From Aggregatibacter sp. 2125159857 (GTDB lineage Bacteria; Pseudomonadota; Gammaproteobacteria; Enterobacterales; Pasteurellaceae), in the NCBI RefSeq assembly GCF_017798005.1, contig NZ_CP072548.1, forward strand, positions 744,001 to 808,000: a stretch of DNA of 64,000 bases. Direction: 5' to 3'. The notes under the pieces were generated by a model, which saw only the letters and a list, made by a program, of their open reading frames with translations, was not told where the DNA came from and searched no databases. Below, piece after piece: positions 40,440-50,299 of the stretch. The stretch's first letter is position 1. Every line of letters starts with the position of its first letter. The position numbers were made by a program, and so were the translations under genes.

Positions 40440-40787
40440 ATGAAACATGCAATCACACTCACAACCTTGCTGATGGTCTCCTCAGACCTGTTTGCCGGTT
40501 TTCGGAATGTGAATGAGTTGGATAGTTGTTTGGTGACGGTGCAGGCCGTCAAGTCCATGGAGGCGCATTCTGTTGTAGCGCTAGAGGGACGATTAGTTCG
40601 CCAAATTGATGATGACGAATTTATTTTTCGCGATGCCACGGGGGAAATTAAGGTAGGTGTGGGTGATTATGCTTGGAACGGTATCAATATTACGCCAAAC
40701 GATCGTGTCCGCATTGAAGGGGCTGTTGATAAAGGTTTTATCATGCCCACCACGATCGATGTGTATCAAATTCGAAAAATTCAATAA
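40440..40787 (+). CDS. Secreted BOF-family protein (YgiW/YdeI type)
   Basis: The 115-residue protein has an N-terminal signal peptide (cleavage after LFA near residue 19) and a bacterial OB-fold domain: VALEGRLVRQIDDDEFIFRD, then ATGEIKVGV and NDRVRIEGAVDKG. This is the BOF family, to which E. coli YgiW and YdeI belong; those have been linked to stress tolerance. It should be periplasmic. The ribosome site ctggag precedes ATG 40440. It is separated from letB by a strong terminator, so it needs its own promoter or readthrough. Confidence 0.85.
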   Translation: MKHAITLTTLLMVSSDLFAGFRNVNELDSCLVTVQAVKSMEAHSVVALEGRLVRQIDDDEFIFRDATGEIKVGVGDYAWNGINITPNDRVRIEGAVDKGFIMPTTIDVYQIRKIQ

Positions 40788-40835
40788 TGCCACGGTGTTA
40801 CCTCGGCATTGATTGGATGTAAACAGCCATTAAAC

Positions 40836-40890
40836 CAACCGCACTTTTAAAGCGTTTTTCCTGCGTGATGTAACAATGAAAGTGCGGTTG
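40836..40890. terminator. Long-loop inverted uptake-signal pair
   Basis: caaccgcacttt (40836-40847) pairs with aaagtgcggttg (40879-40890) around a 31-nt loop, between the convergent BOF gene and yjjB. T runs on both sides are modest. Confidence 0.55.
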
Positions 40891-40901
40891 TTATTTCTCG
40901 A

Positions 40902-40961
40902 GTTTTTATACCACGGTTTTTTATACTACAGTTTTTATACCACGATTTTTTTATACTACGG
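40902..40961. repeat. Four degenerate tandem copies of the yjjB 3' end
   Basis: Units of 14-16 bp at 40902-40915, 40916-40930, 40931-40945 and 40946-40961 share the pattern t(5-7)-atac(c/t)ac. Read on the reverse strand each carries gtagtataa or ggtataa-like sequence, repeating the last codons and stop of yjjB. Confidence 0.75.
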
Positions 40962-41415
40962 GTTTTTCCCGATAGAACAGTAAACCCGGTAAGGCTAAGC
41001 CGAAAACTAATGCGCCGAGAATAAAGGTCGTGTTAATAAAAGAAGCGATCATTTGTTCAAATAAAGCGTTGGAAAAGCCGTAGTGGTGAATTTGTACGAT
41101 GGCAATCATTGCTTTGTATGCTTGTACGCCGGGAATCATGGGAATAATGGCAGCGACAGTAAACACTTTCGGATGTGCCAGATAACGATGAGACAAATGC
41201 ACGCCAATAAAACCGATTAATGCTGCGCCCACTAAGGTGGCAAAGACGATAGGCACATCGCTATGCATGAGAATCGTGCGTGTAACGTGCCCAAGCGCAC
41301 CGAGGAGTGCACAATATTTTAAGGCTTTTGGTGGCACATTAAACACCAAGGCAAACCCTACCGCCGGAATTGCGGCAAAAAACATATCATCCAATAATAG
41401 CAGTAACCCGTCCAT
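40951..41415 (-). CDS. yjjB: YjjB, small subunit of the split ThrE-type exporter
   Basis: The 154-residue membrane protein has four to five hydrophobic helices and matches the C-terminal half of ThrE-type threonine/serine exporters, with MIPGVQAYKAMIAI as a typical segment. In E. coli yjjPB has been linked to succinate export. It follows yjjP with a single base between stop and start. Its final codons and stop lie in a tandem repeat; extra copies follow downstream. Confidence 0.88.
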   Translation of the reverse strand: MDGLLLLLDDMFFAAIPAVGFALVFNVPPKALKYCALLGALGHVTRTILMHSDVPIVFATLVGAALIGFIGVHLSHRYLAHPKVFTVAAIIPMIPGVQAYKAMIAIVQIHHYGFSNALFEQMIASFINTTFILGALVFGLALPGLLFYREKPVV

Positions 41416-41416
41416 G

Positions 41417-42202
41417 TTAGTTCCCCCAAGTGGTGATGTTGAGTAGGCTCAAGGCAAACACAATGCCAAGACAGGCACCGAACGTGAGAATGGTGGCGAT
41501 TGCCCAACGGCCGATGCCCATATTCACATATCCTTTTAAAATATCCGCTAAAGAATTGATGAGTGGAAAGCCCGGCACCAGTAACAACACACTGGAAGCC
41601 AAAGCGATTTGTGGATCATTACCAAGTTGATATTTTAGGCTAAGGCCGGCAAGAAGTGAGGCAACAAAAGCAGTGACAGCAAAGACGATGATCGGATTGT
41701 AATGCCGTTTGGATAATTCTTGTCGCACAAACATGGCAACCGAGGCAGCGATGAAGGTAATAAGCGAAATGAGTGCATCACCACCCGATAAATGAGCAAA
41801 AGAGGCGCAAGATAAACCAATCATCAAGATCACGAAATAACGGTGATATTTTAACGGTTTGAGTTGTTCCAGTTTCTTTTTAACCATATGCAGGTTGTAT
41901 ATGTGATGTTCGGCAGATATCACAATACGCTGAACATCCGTCACCATTTGCATATTAATGCCTTTGTCGCTATTTTTACGGGTGGTCGTGATGCAGTGGT
42001 TGTTTGCCAAGGTGGTAATAATGACGGCATTAGCCGTGAGGGCGCATTCGACACTTTCAACCCCTAATGCCAAGCCAAGGCGTTGTGCCATTTGCGCCAC
42101 CACCGTGCTTTCTGCACCATGTTGCAACAATAACAGCGCCGTTTGCACGCATAACCGCGTGACTTCCCGTTGTTCATCGGGCGTAATATTTTCCTTTTTC
42201 AT
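41417..42202 (-). CDS. yjjP: YjjP, large subunit of the split ThrE-type exporter
   Basis: The 261-residue protein has a soluble N-terminal half with the ThrE/DUF1212 pattern (LLLQHGAESTVVAQMAQRLG, VECALTANAVIIT) and about five helices in the second half, including LLVPGFPLINSLADILKGY. Together with YjjB it makes a two-gene version of the single-chain exporter ThrE. The substrate here is not shown by sequence; threonine, serine or dicarboxylates are candidates. It is divergent from proB. Confidence 0.88.
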   Translation of the reverse strand: MKKENITPDEQREVTRLCVQTALLLLQHGAESTVVAQMAQRLGLALGVESVECALTANAVIITTLANNHCITTTRKNSDKGINMQMVTDVQRIVISAEHHIYNLHMVKKKLEQLKPLKYHRYFVILMIGLSCASFAHLSGGDALISLITFIAASVAMFVRQELSKRHYNPIIVFAVTAFVASLLAGLSLKYQLGNDPQIALASSVLLLVPGFPLINSLADILKGYVNMGIGRWAIATILTFGACLGIVFALSLLNITTWGN

Positions 42203-42363
42203 GATGAATCTACCTAAAATGATTGGATGTCATTATAGACCTTTCGCCTAGAACAAAAAATGTTTAATGAAATGCATTGGAATCGACGCAAAAGTGCGGT
42301 GTGAAATTTAGATAAATTTCAGGATTTATGCTAACGTAGGCGTATTTTCGATGAGGAGTCAGT

Positions 42364-43470
42364 ATGCAACATCATAATAAAACGATTGTCGTGAAATTTG
42401 GCACCAGCACCTTAACCCAAGGCTCGTCCAAACTGAATTTAGCCTATATGATGGAAATTGTGCGCCAGCTTGCGCAATTACATCAAGCCGGTTTTCGCTT
42501 AGTGATCGTTACCTCGGGCGCCATCGCAGCGGGGCGTCATTATTTAAATCACCCATCACTGCCACCCACTGTGGCCTCTAAACAATTATTGGCAGCAGTA
42601 GGGCAGAGTCAGCTCATTCAAACCTGGGAAAAATTATTTGCGATTTATGACATTCACATCGGGCAGATGTTGCTAACCCGCGCCGATATCGAAGATCGCG
42701 AACGTTTTTTGAATGCTCGCGATACATTGCAGGCGCTGTTAGACAATCAGATTATTCCGGTCATCAATGAAAATGACGCGGTGGCAACGGCGGAAATTAA
42801 AGTCGGGGATAACGATAATTTATCGGCATTGGTGGCGATTTTAGTGCAAGCAGAACAGCTTTATTTGCTCACGGATCAACAAGGCTTGTTTGACAGCGAT
42901 CCGCGTAAAAATCCGCAAGCGAAATTAATTCCCGTGGTGGATAAAATCACCGATCATATTCGTTCTATTGCCGGTAGTAGCGGGACGAATTTAGGCACCG
43001 GCGGAATGTCCACGAAAATCGTGGCGGCAGATGTTGCCACTCGTTCCGGCATTGAAACCATTATTGCACCGGGCAACCAAGCCAATGTGATTGTGGATTT
43101 AGCGTATGAGCAGGCGATTGGTACGAAATTCACCGTGCAGGCGGATCGTCTGGAAAGTCGTAAACAGTGGTTATTTGCGGCACCCTCGGCCGGGGTGTTG
43201 GTGGTGGATGACGGCGCTGAAAGTGCGGTGTTAATTCAGCATAAATCCTTATTGCCGGCAGGTATCGTCGAAGTCAGCGGACGTTTCTCCCGTGGTGAAG
43301 TGGTGCGTATTCGCACGCGATCAGGCAAGGATATTGCGCTGGGTATGCCACGTTATAATAGCGATGCGTTAGAGCTTATAAAAGGTAAACATTCGCAAGA
43401 TATCGAAAACATTTTAGGCTATGAGTATGGCGCCGTTGCAGTACATCGTGATGATATGATTGTGCTATAA
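42364..43470 (+). CDS. proB: Glutamate 5-kinase
   Basis: ProB catalyses the first step of proline synthesis, phosphorylating glutamate. The 368-residue protein has the amino-acid kinase domain ([53 protein letters not shown]) and a C-terminal PUA domain from about residue 275. The two-domain length matches the feedback-regulated bacterial enzyme. ATG 42364 follows aggagt. proA is not adjacent. Confidence 0.97.
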   Translation: MQHHNKTIVVKFGTSTLTQGSSKLNLAYMMEIVRQLAQLHQAGFRLVIVTSGAIAAGRHYLNHPSLPPTVASKQLLAAVGQSQLIQTWEKLFAIYDIHIGQMLLTRADIEDRERFLNARDTLQALLDNQIIPVINENDAVATAEIKVGDNDNLSALVAILVQAEQLYLLTDQQGLFDSDPRKNPQAKLIPVVDKITDHIRSIAGSSGTNLGTGGMSTKIVAADVATRSGIETIIAPGNQANVIVDLAYEQAIGTKFTVQADRLESRKQWLFAAPSAGVLVVDDGAESAVLIQHKSLLPAGIVEVSGRFSRGEVVRIRTRSGKDIALGMPRYNSDALELIKGKHSQDIENILGYEYGAVAVHRDDMIVL

Positions 43471-43551
43471 AAGGGCGCTGTTGCTCAACAATAAGCAGAT
43501 ATGGCTTGAGTGAGCGCGATTTTGAGGGGCTGTGTATTTGGGGTTAACGAG

Positions 43552-43584
43552 AAAGTGCGGTGATTTTTCACCGCACTTTTTTTG
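43552..43584 (+). terminator. proB terminator from an inverted uptake-signal pair
   Basis: aaagtgcggtga (43552-43563) and tcaccgcacttt (43568-43579) form a perfect 12-bp stem with a 4-nt loop and a T run. Confidence 0.85.
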
Positions 43585-43595
43585 ATAGAGGGAGA

Positions 43596-44321
43596 TTATT
43601 GTTGTTTCGTGAAATTTTTTCGCATTTTTGTGTTCAGTGATTCCACCAGCACAGAAAAGCCCATAGCAAAATAAATATACGCTTTAGGAACATGTATGCC
43701 GGCACTTTCAATGATTAAGGTTACCCCAATGAGGATCAAAAAGGCCAACGCTAAAATTTTGAAGGTTGGGTGGCTTTCCACAAAATCACCGATGGGTTTC
43801 GCGGCAAACATCATCATGCCCACGGCGATAATAATGGCGCTGACCATAATGCCAATTTGATTGACCATCCCCACCGCCGTAATCACGGAGTCGAGTGAGA
43901 AGACAATGTCCAGCAAGGCAATTTGAATCAATACGCCGATAAAACTCACTTTCTTATGGTTTTCGTGATGTGCCTCTTCCTTATGTGGCACCATCGCTTC
44001 GCGAATTTCATTCATACTTTTGACGATCAAGAATAAACCACCAAAGAAGAGAATCAAATCACGGCCGGAAACGCCTTTGCCCAGAATCTCAAAGAGCGGA
44101 TCGGTAAGTCGCATCATCCAAGAAAGTGTTAATAAAAGTAGGATACGTGTTCCCATTGCCAGACTTAACCCGATAATACGCCCCGGTTGACGTTGTTTTT
44201 CCGGTAATTTGGCAACAAGAATGCTGATTAAAATAATGTTGTCGATACCCAATACGATTTCTAATGCTGCAAGGGTAAATAAGGCGACTAACGCCTCAGG
44301 GCTTAATAGCCATTCAAACAT
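43596..44321 (-). CDS. TerC family integral membrane protein
   Basis: The 241-residue protein has about seven transmembrane helices and the two TerC signature helices, LEIVLGIDNIILISIL and LLDIVFSLDSVITAVGM, each with a buried aspartate. A histidine- and charge-rich cytoplasmic loop (HKEEAHHENHKK) separates the halves. TerC-family proteins are linked to metal ion efflux, notably manganese, and tellurite resistance. No yybP-ykoY riboswitch is visible upstream, where only 64 bp separate it from mutH. Confidence 0.9.
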   Translation of the reverse strand: MFEWLLSPEALVALFTLAALEIVLGIDNIILISILVAKLPEKQRQPGRIIGLSLAMGTRILLLLTLSWMMRLTDPLFEILGKGVSGRDLILFFGGLFLIVKSMNEIREAMVPHKEEAHHENHKKVSFIGVLIQIALLDIVFSLDSVITAVGMVNQIGIMVSAIIIAVGMMMFAAKPIGDFVESHPTFKILALAFLILIGVTLIIESAGIHVPKAYIYFAMGFSVLVESLNTKMRKNFTKQQ

Positions 44322-44385
44322 AATGTTTCCTTAAAATATAAATGGGTGCGCGATCATATAGCTTTGACGATGAAATGAAAAGAGG

Positions 44386-45054
44386 CTATATGCGCTGTTG
44401 CACAAATTGTTGCAGAATTTCGTGAGTAAATGCTTTACGCAAGTAAAAACCAAGAGGAAGCGTATCAATAATTTCGCCATGTTTGCCGATACCTTTGGTT
44501 AAGGACTTACTATTCGCGCCTTTTGGGCGGAGTTGCAAGACTTCCCCTAAACGCGCATTAATTTTATCCAGTTGACCTAACACGATGTAATCCATAAGTT
44601 CTTCCCAGTCTCGTTGTAGTTGGTGTTCTTGCTGTTCGCTAGGTTGCCAGAGAATCGGCGTACCGATGCGGCGTTCTGCCAAGGGAATAGAGCGACTTCC
44701 TTCTATGGGAATCCAAAGCACGCGGGACAACTTATGGCGCACATGGGAATTTTGCCAATTCACACCACTATTTTGGATGAGAGGGGCAAGGCTCACGAAC
44801 GTGGTTTCCAAAGGATAGCCTTGCGCGTTAATGGGGATTGTTTTTAACTCAATCCCTAAATGGCGGAAGTCCTGTTCTGCTTTGCTGCCTGCCGTTGCAC
44901 CCAGCGCTGTTTCAAGCAGCATACCCACCCAGCCTTTATCACGTTTTAAATCCGGTGGTACGGGAATGCCGAGTTGTGTCGCTAACTCGCCAAAACTGAG
45001 ACCGGCAATGGCTTGCGCACGGGAAAGAAGTTCTTCAGTCGTTTTAGGGATCAT
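44386..45054 (-). CDS. mutH: DNA mismatch repair endonuclease MutH
   Basis: MutH nicks the unmethylated strand at hemimethylated GATC sites during mismatch repair. In the 222-residue protein Asp62, Glu69 and Lys71 ([12 protein letters not shown]) keep the exact spacing of the E. coli catalytic triad, and the upstream glutamate lies in KGWVGMLLE. The length is normal. The start codon overlaps the ogt stop by four bases (ATGA), so the two repair genes are translationally coupled. MutH implies Dam methylation in this organism. Confidence 0.97.
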   Translation of the reverse strand: MIPKTTEELLSRAQAIAGLSFGELATQLGIPVPPDLKRDKGWVGMLLETALGATAGSKAEQDFRHLGIELKTIPINAQGYPLETTFVSLAPLIQNSGVNWQNSHVRHKLSRVLWIPIEGSRSIPLAERRIGTPILWQPSEQQEHQLQRDWEELMDYIVLGQLDKINARLGEVLQLRPKGANSKSLTKGIGKHGEIIDTLPLGFYLRKAFTHEILQQFVQQRI

Positions 45055-45590
45055 TGGTGATACTTCTTGAAAAAACGAGGTTTAACGGTTTCTTTGCCTT
45101 TATCAATATAAGGGATATTTTCCAGCTGGAGCAGGAAACGTTTAGCAACTAAGCCGCCACCAAATCCGGTCAGCGTTCCGTTTTTGCCTAGAATACGATG
45201 GCAAGGAATGATAATACTGATCGGGTTGCTTCCGACTGCGCCACCCACCGCACGCACGGCATTGGGGTTGTCAATACGTTTGGCTAACTCGCCGTAACTG
45301 CTGGTTTCACCATAGCCAATCTGGCGGAGCGCTTGCCAAATGCGTTGCTGAAACGCCGTGCCTTGTGGAGCTAGCGGAATGTCATCAAAACGTTCCGGTT
45401 CCCCGTTAAAATAGCGATCCAGCGCCTCACACACTTGTGCAAACAAAGGCAACTCGTTGTTTTCCTGCCATTTGGGATTCGGTGCAAATTGTTCCAGTTC
45501 ACAATCTAAATGCGTCAAAAACTTGCCATCAGACAGCATCAGCAATTTGCCGATAGGCGAGGGATAATAACGGTAAAAAAGTGCGGTCAT
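45051..45590 (-). CDS. ogt: Methylated-DNA--protein-cysteine methyltransferase
   Basis: This 179-residue suicide enzyme transfers methyl groups from O6-methylguanine to its own cysteine. The active site is [13 protein letters not shown], and the DNA-binding helix-turn-helix lies in [20 protein letters not shown] with SYGELAKRI. The C-terminal extension ([16 protein letters not shown]) is basic. The coupling to mutH is a four-base overlap. Ogt rather than Ada, because no Ada regulatory domain is present. Confidence 0.95.
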   Translation of the reverse strand: MTALFYRYYPSPIGKLLMLSDGKFLTHLDCELEQFAPNPKWQENNELPLFAQVCEALDRYFNGEPERFDDIPLAPQGTAFQQRIWQALRQIGYGETSSYGELAKRIDNPNAVRAVGGAVGSNPISIIIPCHRILGKNGTLTGFGGGLVAKRFLLQLENIPYIDKGKETVKPRFFKKYHQ

Positions 45591-45607
45591 ATTTTTCTCT
45601 GTTTTAC

Positions 45608-45634
45608 AAAAATAAAAGCGTACCGAAGTACGCT
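45608..45634 (-). terminator. Terminator after the OmpP1/FadL gene
   Basis: On the reverse strand agcgtac-ttcg-gtacgct forms a stem with a stable UUCG tetraloop, followed by tttatttttg. Confidence 0.8.
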
Positions 45635-45660
45635 GATATTATGCGGAATTTTGATGCCGA

Positions 45661-47061
45661 TTAGAAACGGTAATTGAGGTTTAAACCGTAAAGGTTGGCG
45701 GACGCTTTTGAGTGATAATCCGCTTCCACCACAACTAAGCCATTGGCTAAGCTTTGTTTTTCTTTAAAGTTAAGTTTTTTCCCGTGTAAATAAGCATAAC
45801 CGAAATCTACGTCAAAATTCGGCGTGAATTTATAGGTCGCGCCTACGCTATACCAAGTGCGGTCGGTATCCGGAATGGAGGCTGAATGATGTTCTCCGGC
45901 GGCACTCTTATCATAAGCTACCCCTGCGCGTAGCGTTAACTGCTCGGTTAAATCATAGGTTGTTCCCAACGCGAAGCGTGAGTTATTACGATAGCCTTCT
46001 TCTTTGTGGAACGCCACTTGACCGTTGTTATAGGTCGCATGGAGATCTTTTAGTCGATGCCATTGCGTGTATTTGTAACTATAATGCAACGCTAATTTAT
46101 TGGTCAGTTGGTGGAAACCGGACAGTTCCCAATAGCTTGGCAAGTGTAACGTCAGTTCGCCTTCGCCGACATAAGCAGAAGTGCCACGTGGTGCGTAACT
46201 GATGGCATTGTTATCTTTAAAATCAATATCTACTTTGGCGTGATAAGCGAGACCAATGCGATTTTTTTCATCGAATTGATAAAGTAAACCGGCGTTCCAA
46301 CCGAATGCCCAAGCGGCTTTGTCTTGTAAATGCGTGAGCAAGGTGTCTTTATTAATTTGTGCGCCTAATCCGCCAAGACGAGCCATTAAACCTGTTGGTG
46401 GCAAACCTGCAGCCGCGGCTCTTGCGGCAAGTTGTCGTTGTAATGCCGGGCTGGTGCGTACATTATCGATGGCGGTGTCTAAAATACCGGCGGTACGTTC
46501 CACTTTGGCTTTAGCGTAAATCGCGTTTAAACCTAAACCGGCGCTCCAGTTTTCAGTCATGCGATAAGCACCACTGAGATTTAAATTAATGGCTGTTAAA
46601 TCGGTTTTCCCACCAAAAAGCCCGGCATCATAGCCATCTTCATATTCACTTTTTAAGCCGAAGTTCACGTTCATGCCGGCGCCGATAGCGAATTTATCGT
46701 TAACCGGTGAAACAAAATACATATTTGGAATAAATGAACCGGGAACAACGCTTTTGTGATTGGCTGAACCTTGTGCGACCTCAACACCGAGTACGTTGGC
46801 ACGCACCGGGCCTCTCATGTGAATACGAGAATCCACGTAAACACCGCCGGCAGAAAAGGCATTTTGTTTGAAGAGGTTCATTAACGCTGGGTTGGTGGCG
46901 ACTACAGAGGCGTTATCTGCCATCGCCGCTTCACCTGCATAAGCACGACCTAAACCGGAGGTAGAAACTTCTGCTAATTGGAATGCGGCAGCGGATGCGC
47001 CGGTTGCGGCACTGAAAAGAAGTGTAGAGAGGAGTGTTTTTGTCAATTTGCTTGTTGTCAT
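45661..47061 (-). CDS. ompP1: Outer membrane protein P1 (FadL family)
   Basis: This 466-residue precursor is an outer-membrane channel of the FadL family, which transports long-chain fatty acids and other hydrophobic compounds. It has a signal peptide (cleavage after ASA-type GASA near residue 24) and the N-terminal hatch motif FQLAEVSTSGLGRAYAGEAA with DNASVVATNPALM. Alternating strands end in a terminal phenylalanine (GLNLNYRF) as outer-membrane assembly requires. In Haemophilus the P1 loops vary between strains. I start at ATG 47061, which has aaaaggga; the frame is open upstream to 47103. yfcZ lies on the other side, as near fadL in E. coli. Confidence 0.93.
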   Translation of the reverse strand: MTTSKLTKTLLSTLLFSAATGASAAAFQLAEVSTSGLGRAYAGEAAMADNASVVATNPALMNLFKQNAFSAGGVYVDSRIHMRGPVRANVLGVEVAQGSANHKSVVPGSFIPNMYFVSPVNDKFAIGAGMNVNFGLKSEYEDGYDAGLFGGKTDLTAINLNLSGAYRMTENWSAGLGLNAIYAKAKVERTAGILDTAIDNVRTSPALQRQLAARAAAAGLPPTGLMARLGGLGAQINKDTLLTHLQDKAAWAFGWNAGLLYQFDEKNRIGLAYHAKVDIDFKDNNAISYAPRGTSAYVGEGELTLHLPSYWELSGFHQLTNKLALHYSYKYTQWHRLKDLHATYNNGQVAFHKEEGYRNNSRFALGTTYDLTEQLTLRAGVAYDKSAAGEHHSASIPDTDRTWYSVGATYKFTPNFDVDFGYAYLHGKKLNFKEKQSLANGLVVVEADYHSKASANLYGLNLNYRF

Positions 47062-47290
47062 TTTATTCCCTTTTGTGCCTGCCCGAAGGTGGCGTTTGGT
47101 CAAAGTTTATTGGTTGTTATTTTAAAAGTTGGTCATTCTAAGAAAGGCAGGGAGAGGGAGCAATGTTCTTTTCGATTTTTATAAAGTGTTCAGACCAGTC
47201 AGGCAGGAAAAGTGCGGTTAAATTTTGTGTTGTATTTTAATAATTGCTAAACTAGTTGAAAGTATCAACTGATTTTATAAAGGAGAGAAG

Positions 47291-47581
47291 ATGAGCTCGT
47301 TAAAATGCCAAGCTGAAGAAGCGAAAGTATGTTGCTGTGTTGATGTCGGCACCGTCATTGATGGTTCTGATTGCACCATTGATTTTGAACAGGTGTATGC
47401 TACGGAAGCACAGGCAAAAGAAGCATTAGCCTATTTAACTGAAAAAGCACGCGCGGCAGAAAGTGAGCCTTGTGCCATTCGCAGCGAAATAAGTGCGGTG
47501 GAAAATGGCGTTAAATTGAAAGCTACCTTTGAATTTTGCTGCCAAGCGGAATCTATGATTTTCCAACTTTCTACGCGCTAA
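47291..47581 (+). CDS. yfcZ: YfcZ/YiiS family protein (DUF406)
   Basis: The 96-residue soluble protein contains six cysteines, including VCCCVDVG near the N-terminus and FEFCCQAES near the C-terminus, and matches the DUF406 YfcZ/YiiS family by these segments and by length. Function is unknown; the paired cysteines could bind metal. The ribosome site aaggaga precedes ATG 47291. It is divergent from the ompP1/fadL gene, the neighbourhood it also has in E. coli. A strong terminator follows. Confidence 0.88.
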   Translation: MSSLKCQAEEAKVCCCVDVGTVIDGSDCTIDFEQVYATEAQAKEALAYLTEKARAAESEPCAIRSEISAVENGVKLKATFEFCCQAESMIFQLSTR

Positions 47582-47599
47582 TTTCGCATGTAAAAAAGA

Positions 47600-47636
47600 A
47601 AAAAGCTTAAGTGTGAGAACTTAAGCTTTTTTTTTA
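47600..47636 (+). terminator. yfcZ terminator
   Basis: aaaagcttaagt (47601-47612) pairs perfectly with acttaagctttt (47619-47630), followed by further T residues. Confidence 0.9.
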
Positions 47637-47675
47637 GATGATTTGGCACATCCCGAGTGATTGTGGATTGATATA

Positions 47676-47712
47676 ATAAAAAGGCGGTAAAAACGTGTTA
47701 AATTTTTACCGC
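47676..47712 (-). terminator. accC terminator
   Basis: On the reverse strand gcggtaaaaa (47703-47712) pairs with tttttaccgc (47684-47693), followed by ctttttatt. An uptake signal overlaps one arm. Confidence 0.75.
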
Positions 47713-47746
47713 ACTTACCGAGCCGAATCTATTATTGGCAGTTTTA

Positions 47747-49093
47747 TTATTCGTGCATGCCTAATTTTTTCTCCAAATAGTGGATATTGGTGCCACCTTT
47801 TTGGAAGTTTTTATCTTCAAGGATCAGTTCATGTAACGGAATATTGGTTTTAATGCCGTCAATGATGGTTTCTGATAACGCATTTTGCATACGACGGATA
47901 GCCACTTCACGGGTATCGCCGTAAGTAATCAATTTCGCAATCATAGAATCATAATGCGGAGGAACCGTATAACCTGCGTAAATGTGAGAATCCCAACGCA
48001 CACCTAAACCGCCCGGAGAATGCAAATGATCAACTTTGCCCGGTGATGGCAAGAAGGTTTTTGGATCTTCTGCATTAATACGACATTCTATCGCATGGCC
48101 TTTGACTTTAATGTCTTCTTGTTTGAAAGAAATCGGCAAGCCGGAAGCAATGCGCAATTGCTCTTTCACCAAGTCCACACCGGTAATCATTTCTGTGACA
48201 GGATGTTCTACTTGAATACGGGTATTCATTTCAATGAAATAGAACTCACCGTTTTCATATAAGAATTCGAATGTACCTGCACCGCGATAACCGATTTCTA
48301 CACAAGCCTTCGCACAACGGGAACCGATATCACGACGTACTTCTTCGCTAATGCCCGGCGCCGGTGCTTCTTCCACCACTTTTTGGTGGCGACGTTGCAT
48401 AGAACAGTCACGCTCTGCCAAGTAAACGGCATTGCCATGAGTGTCGGCCAATACTTGAATTTCCACGTGACGTGGGTTTTCCAAATATTTTTCCATGTAA
48501 ACCATGTCGTTGTTGAAAGCCGCTTTCGCTTCCGCTTTCGTCATGGCAATAGACTCTTCCAACGCCTCTTCGCTACGAACGACACGCATACCACGACCGC
48601 CGCCGCCGCCGGAGGCTTTGATAATGATCGGATAGCCGATACGTTTCGCAATTTCTTTATTTTTTGCGATGTCAGAAGTTAATGGGCCATCAGACCCTGG
48701 TACGCAAGGTACGCCTGCTTTTTTCATCGCGTTAATGGCGGACACTTTATCGCCCATTAAACGAATCACGTCAGCGGTTGGACCGATGAAGATAAAACCG
48801 GAACTTTCTACTTGCTCGGCAAAATCCGCATTTTCAGAAAGAAAACCATACCCCGGGTGTATAGCGTCAGCACCGGTCACTTCAGCAGCGGCAATAATCG
48901 CCGGAATATTTAAATAGCTTTTTGCAGATTGGGCAGGGCCGATACATACGGTCTCATCCGCAAGCAGAACGTGTTTTAACTCACGGTCGGCAGTGGAGTG
49001 CACCGCAACGGTTTTAATGCCCAATTCTTTACAGGCGCGCAAAATTCGCAGAGCAATTTCGCCGCGATTTGCGATAACAACTTTTTCTAACAT
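47747..49093 (-). CDS. accC: Acetyl-CoA carboxylase, biotin carboxylase subunit
   Basis: AccC carboxylates the biotin on AccB in the first step of fatty-acid synthesis. The 448-residue ATP-grasp enzyme starts [20 protein letters not shown], has the glycine-rich ATP loop [14 protein letters not shown], the metal site [16 protein letters not shown], and length matching E. coli AccC. It lies 41 bp downstream of accB in a conserved two-gene operon. Confidence 0.98.
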   Translation of the reverse strand: MLEKVVIANRGEIALRILRACKELGIKTVAVHSTADRELKHVLLADETVCIGPAQSAKSYLNIPAIIAAAEVTGADAIHPGYGFLSENADFAEQVESSGFIFIGPTADVIRLMGDKVSAINAMKKAGVPCVPGSDGPLTSDIAKNKEIAKRIGYPIIIKASGGGGGRGMRVVRSEEALEESIAMTKAEAKAAFNNDMVYMEKYLENPRHVEIQVLADTHGNAVYLAERDCSMQRRHQKVVEEAPAPGISEEVRRDIGSRCAKACVEIGYRGAGTFEFLYENGEFYFIEMNTRIQVEHPVTEMITGVDLVKEQLRIASGLPISFKQEDIKVKGHAIECRINAEDPKTFLPSPGKVDHLHSPGGLGVRWDSHIYAGYTVPPHYDSMIAKLITYGDTREVAIRRMQNALSETIIDGIKTNIPLHELILEDKNFQKGGTNIHYLEKKLGMHE

Positions 49094-49134
49094 AATAAAT
49101 CCATTCTTGTTTAAATTATGGTCTGCTATGTTAA

Positions 49135-49596
49135 TTATTCAATAATAATCAACGGCTCATCAAATTCGACAGGCTCACCATCATTTACCAGAATAGCTTT
49201 TACTACACCTGCTTTATCCGCTTCAATACGGTTCATCATTTTCATCGCTTCAACGATGCAAAGTGCATCACCCACTTTTACGGTTTGACCCACTTCAACA
49301 AAGGCTTTCGCTTCTGGGCTTGGGCTACGATAGAATGTGCCGACCATCGGAGAGCGGATCTTATGACCGGCAATTTCCTCAGGTGCGGCAGCAGGTGCTG
49401 CTGGTGCTGCGACAGGTGCAGCAGGTGCCGCAACCGGTGTTGGTGCCGCTGCCGGAATGGAATATTGAACATTTGCCGGTGTAGCAACTGTAGCACGACT
49501 AATGCGTACAGAGCCCTCTTCTTCTGAAACTTCAAGTTCCGTAATGCCGGATTCTTCTACTAATTCAATCAGTTTTTTAATTTTACGAATGTCCAT
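49135..49596 (-). CDS. accB: Biotin carboxyl carrier protein of acetyl-CoA carboxylase
   Basis: AccB carries the biotin that shuttles carboxyl groups between AccC and the AccAD transferase. The 153-residue protein has an N-terminal helical domain ([17 protein letters not shown]), a proline/alanine linker with [10 protein letters not shown] repeats, and a C-terminal biotinyl domain with biotinylated Lys119 in [10 protein letters not shown] and the thumb segment [11 protein letters not shown]. The 148 bp upstream, before aroQ, contain an imperfect uptake-signal hairpin (49625-49652). Confidence 0.98.
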   Translation of the reverse strand: MDIRKIKKLIELVEESGITELEVSEEEGSVRISRATVATPANVQYSIPAAAPTPVAAPAAPVAAPAAPAAAPEEIAGHKIRSPMVGTFYRSPSPEAKAFVEVGQTVKVGDALCIVEAMKMMNRIEADKAGVVKAILVNDGEPVEFDEPLIIIE

Positions 49597-49744
49597 AGTT
49601 TTCCCTAAAACATATTAAATTTAAACCGCACTTTTTAGAAAAAAAGCGCGGTGTGGATTAAGATAAATTTTCGGTCGAGAGATTACCGCAAAATCATCAT
49701 TTTGGCGATAAAATTCTGTGATTTTCGTTAAATTTCGTCAAATT

Positions 49745-50194
49745 TTACTTTTTTGAAAGATAATTTACCGCAAACTGCAACGCAAAATCATACCCTTGCG
49801 CACCGCAGCCACAAATCACACTTTCCGCCACATCACTAAAATAGGAATGATGACGAAACGGTTCGCGTTTGTGAATATTGGATAAATGCACTTCAACGAA
49901 AGGAATGCCAACGGCAAGTAACGCATCACGCAACGCCACGCTGGTGTGAGTATAGGCCGCAGGATTGATAATAATAAAATCCACTTTTTGAAAGCTTTGG
50001 TGAATTTTCTCAATCAATTTTTCTTCACTATTTGCTTGGAAACAATCCAATGCAACTTGCTGTTTTGCCGCTTGTTGTTGCAAATGCTGCTCAATTGCCG
50101 CTAAGGACAAATGCCCGTAATGGCCAGGCTCACGCACGCCTAACATATTCAAGTTTGGGCCATTTAACAGCAAAATGTTGTATTTTGATGACAT
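49745..50194 (-). CDS. aroQ: Type II 3-dehydroquinate dehydratase
   Basis: AroQ dehydrates 3-dehydroquinate in the shikimate pathway. The 149-residue protein begins with the [20 protein letters not shown] signature containing the active-site tyrosine, followed by [16 protein letters not shown] and [18 protein letters not shown] with the catalytic histidine. It precedes accB-accC in the same direction, as in Haemophilus. Confidence 0.97.
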   Translation of the reverse strand: MSSKYNILLLNGPNLNMLGVREPGHYGHLSLAAIEQHLQQQAAKQQVALDCFQANSEEKLIEKIHQSFQKVDFIIINPAAYTHTSVALRDALLAVGIPFVEVHLSNIHKREPFRHHSYFSDVAESVICGCGAQGYDFALQFAVNYLSKK

Positions 50195-50299
50195 ATCACA
50201 TTCCTTTTTATTGCGCGCATTATAATGATTTTTTGCTTTCGGCTGGTCTAATCTGTAAAAACCGCACTATAAAAAATAACCGAAAAAACGACCGCACTT

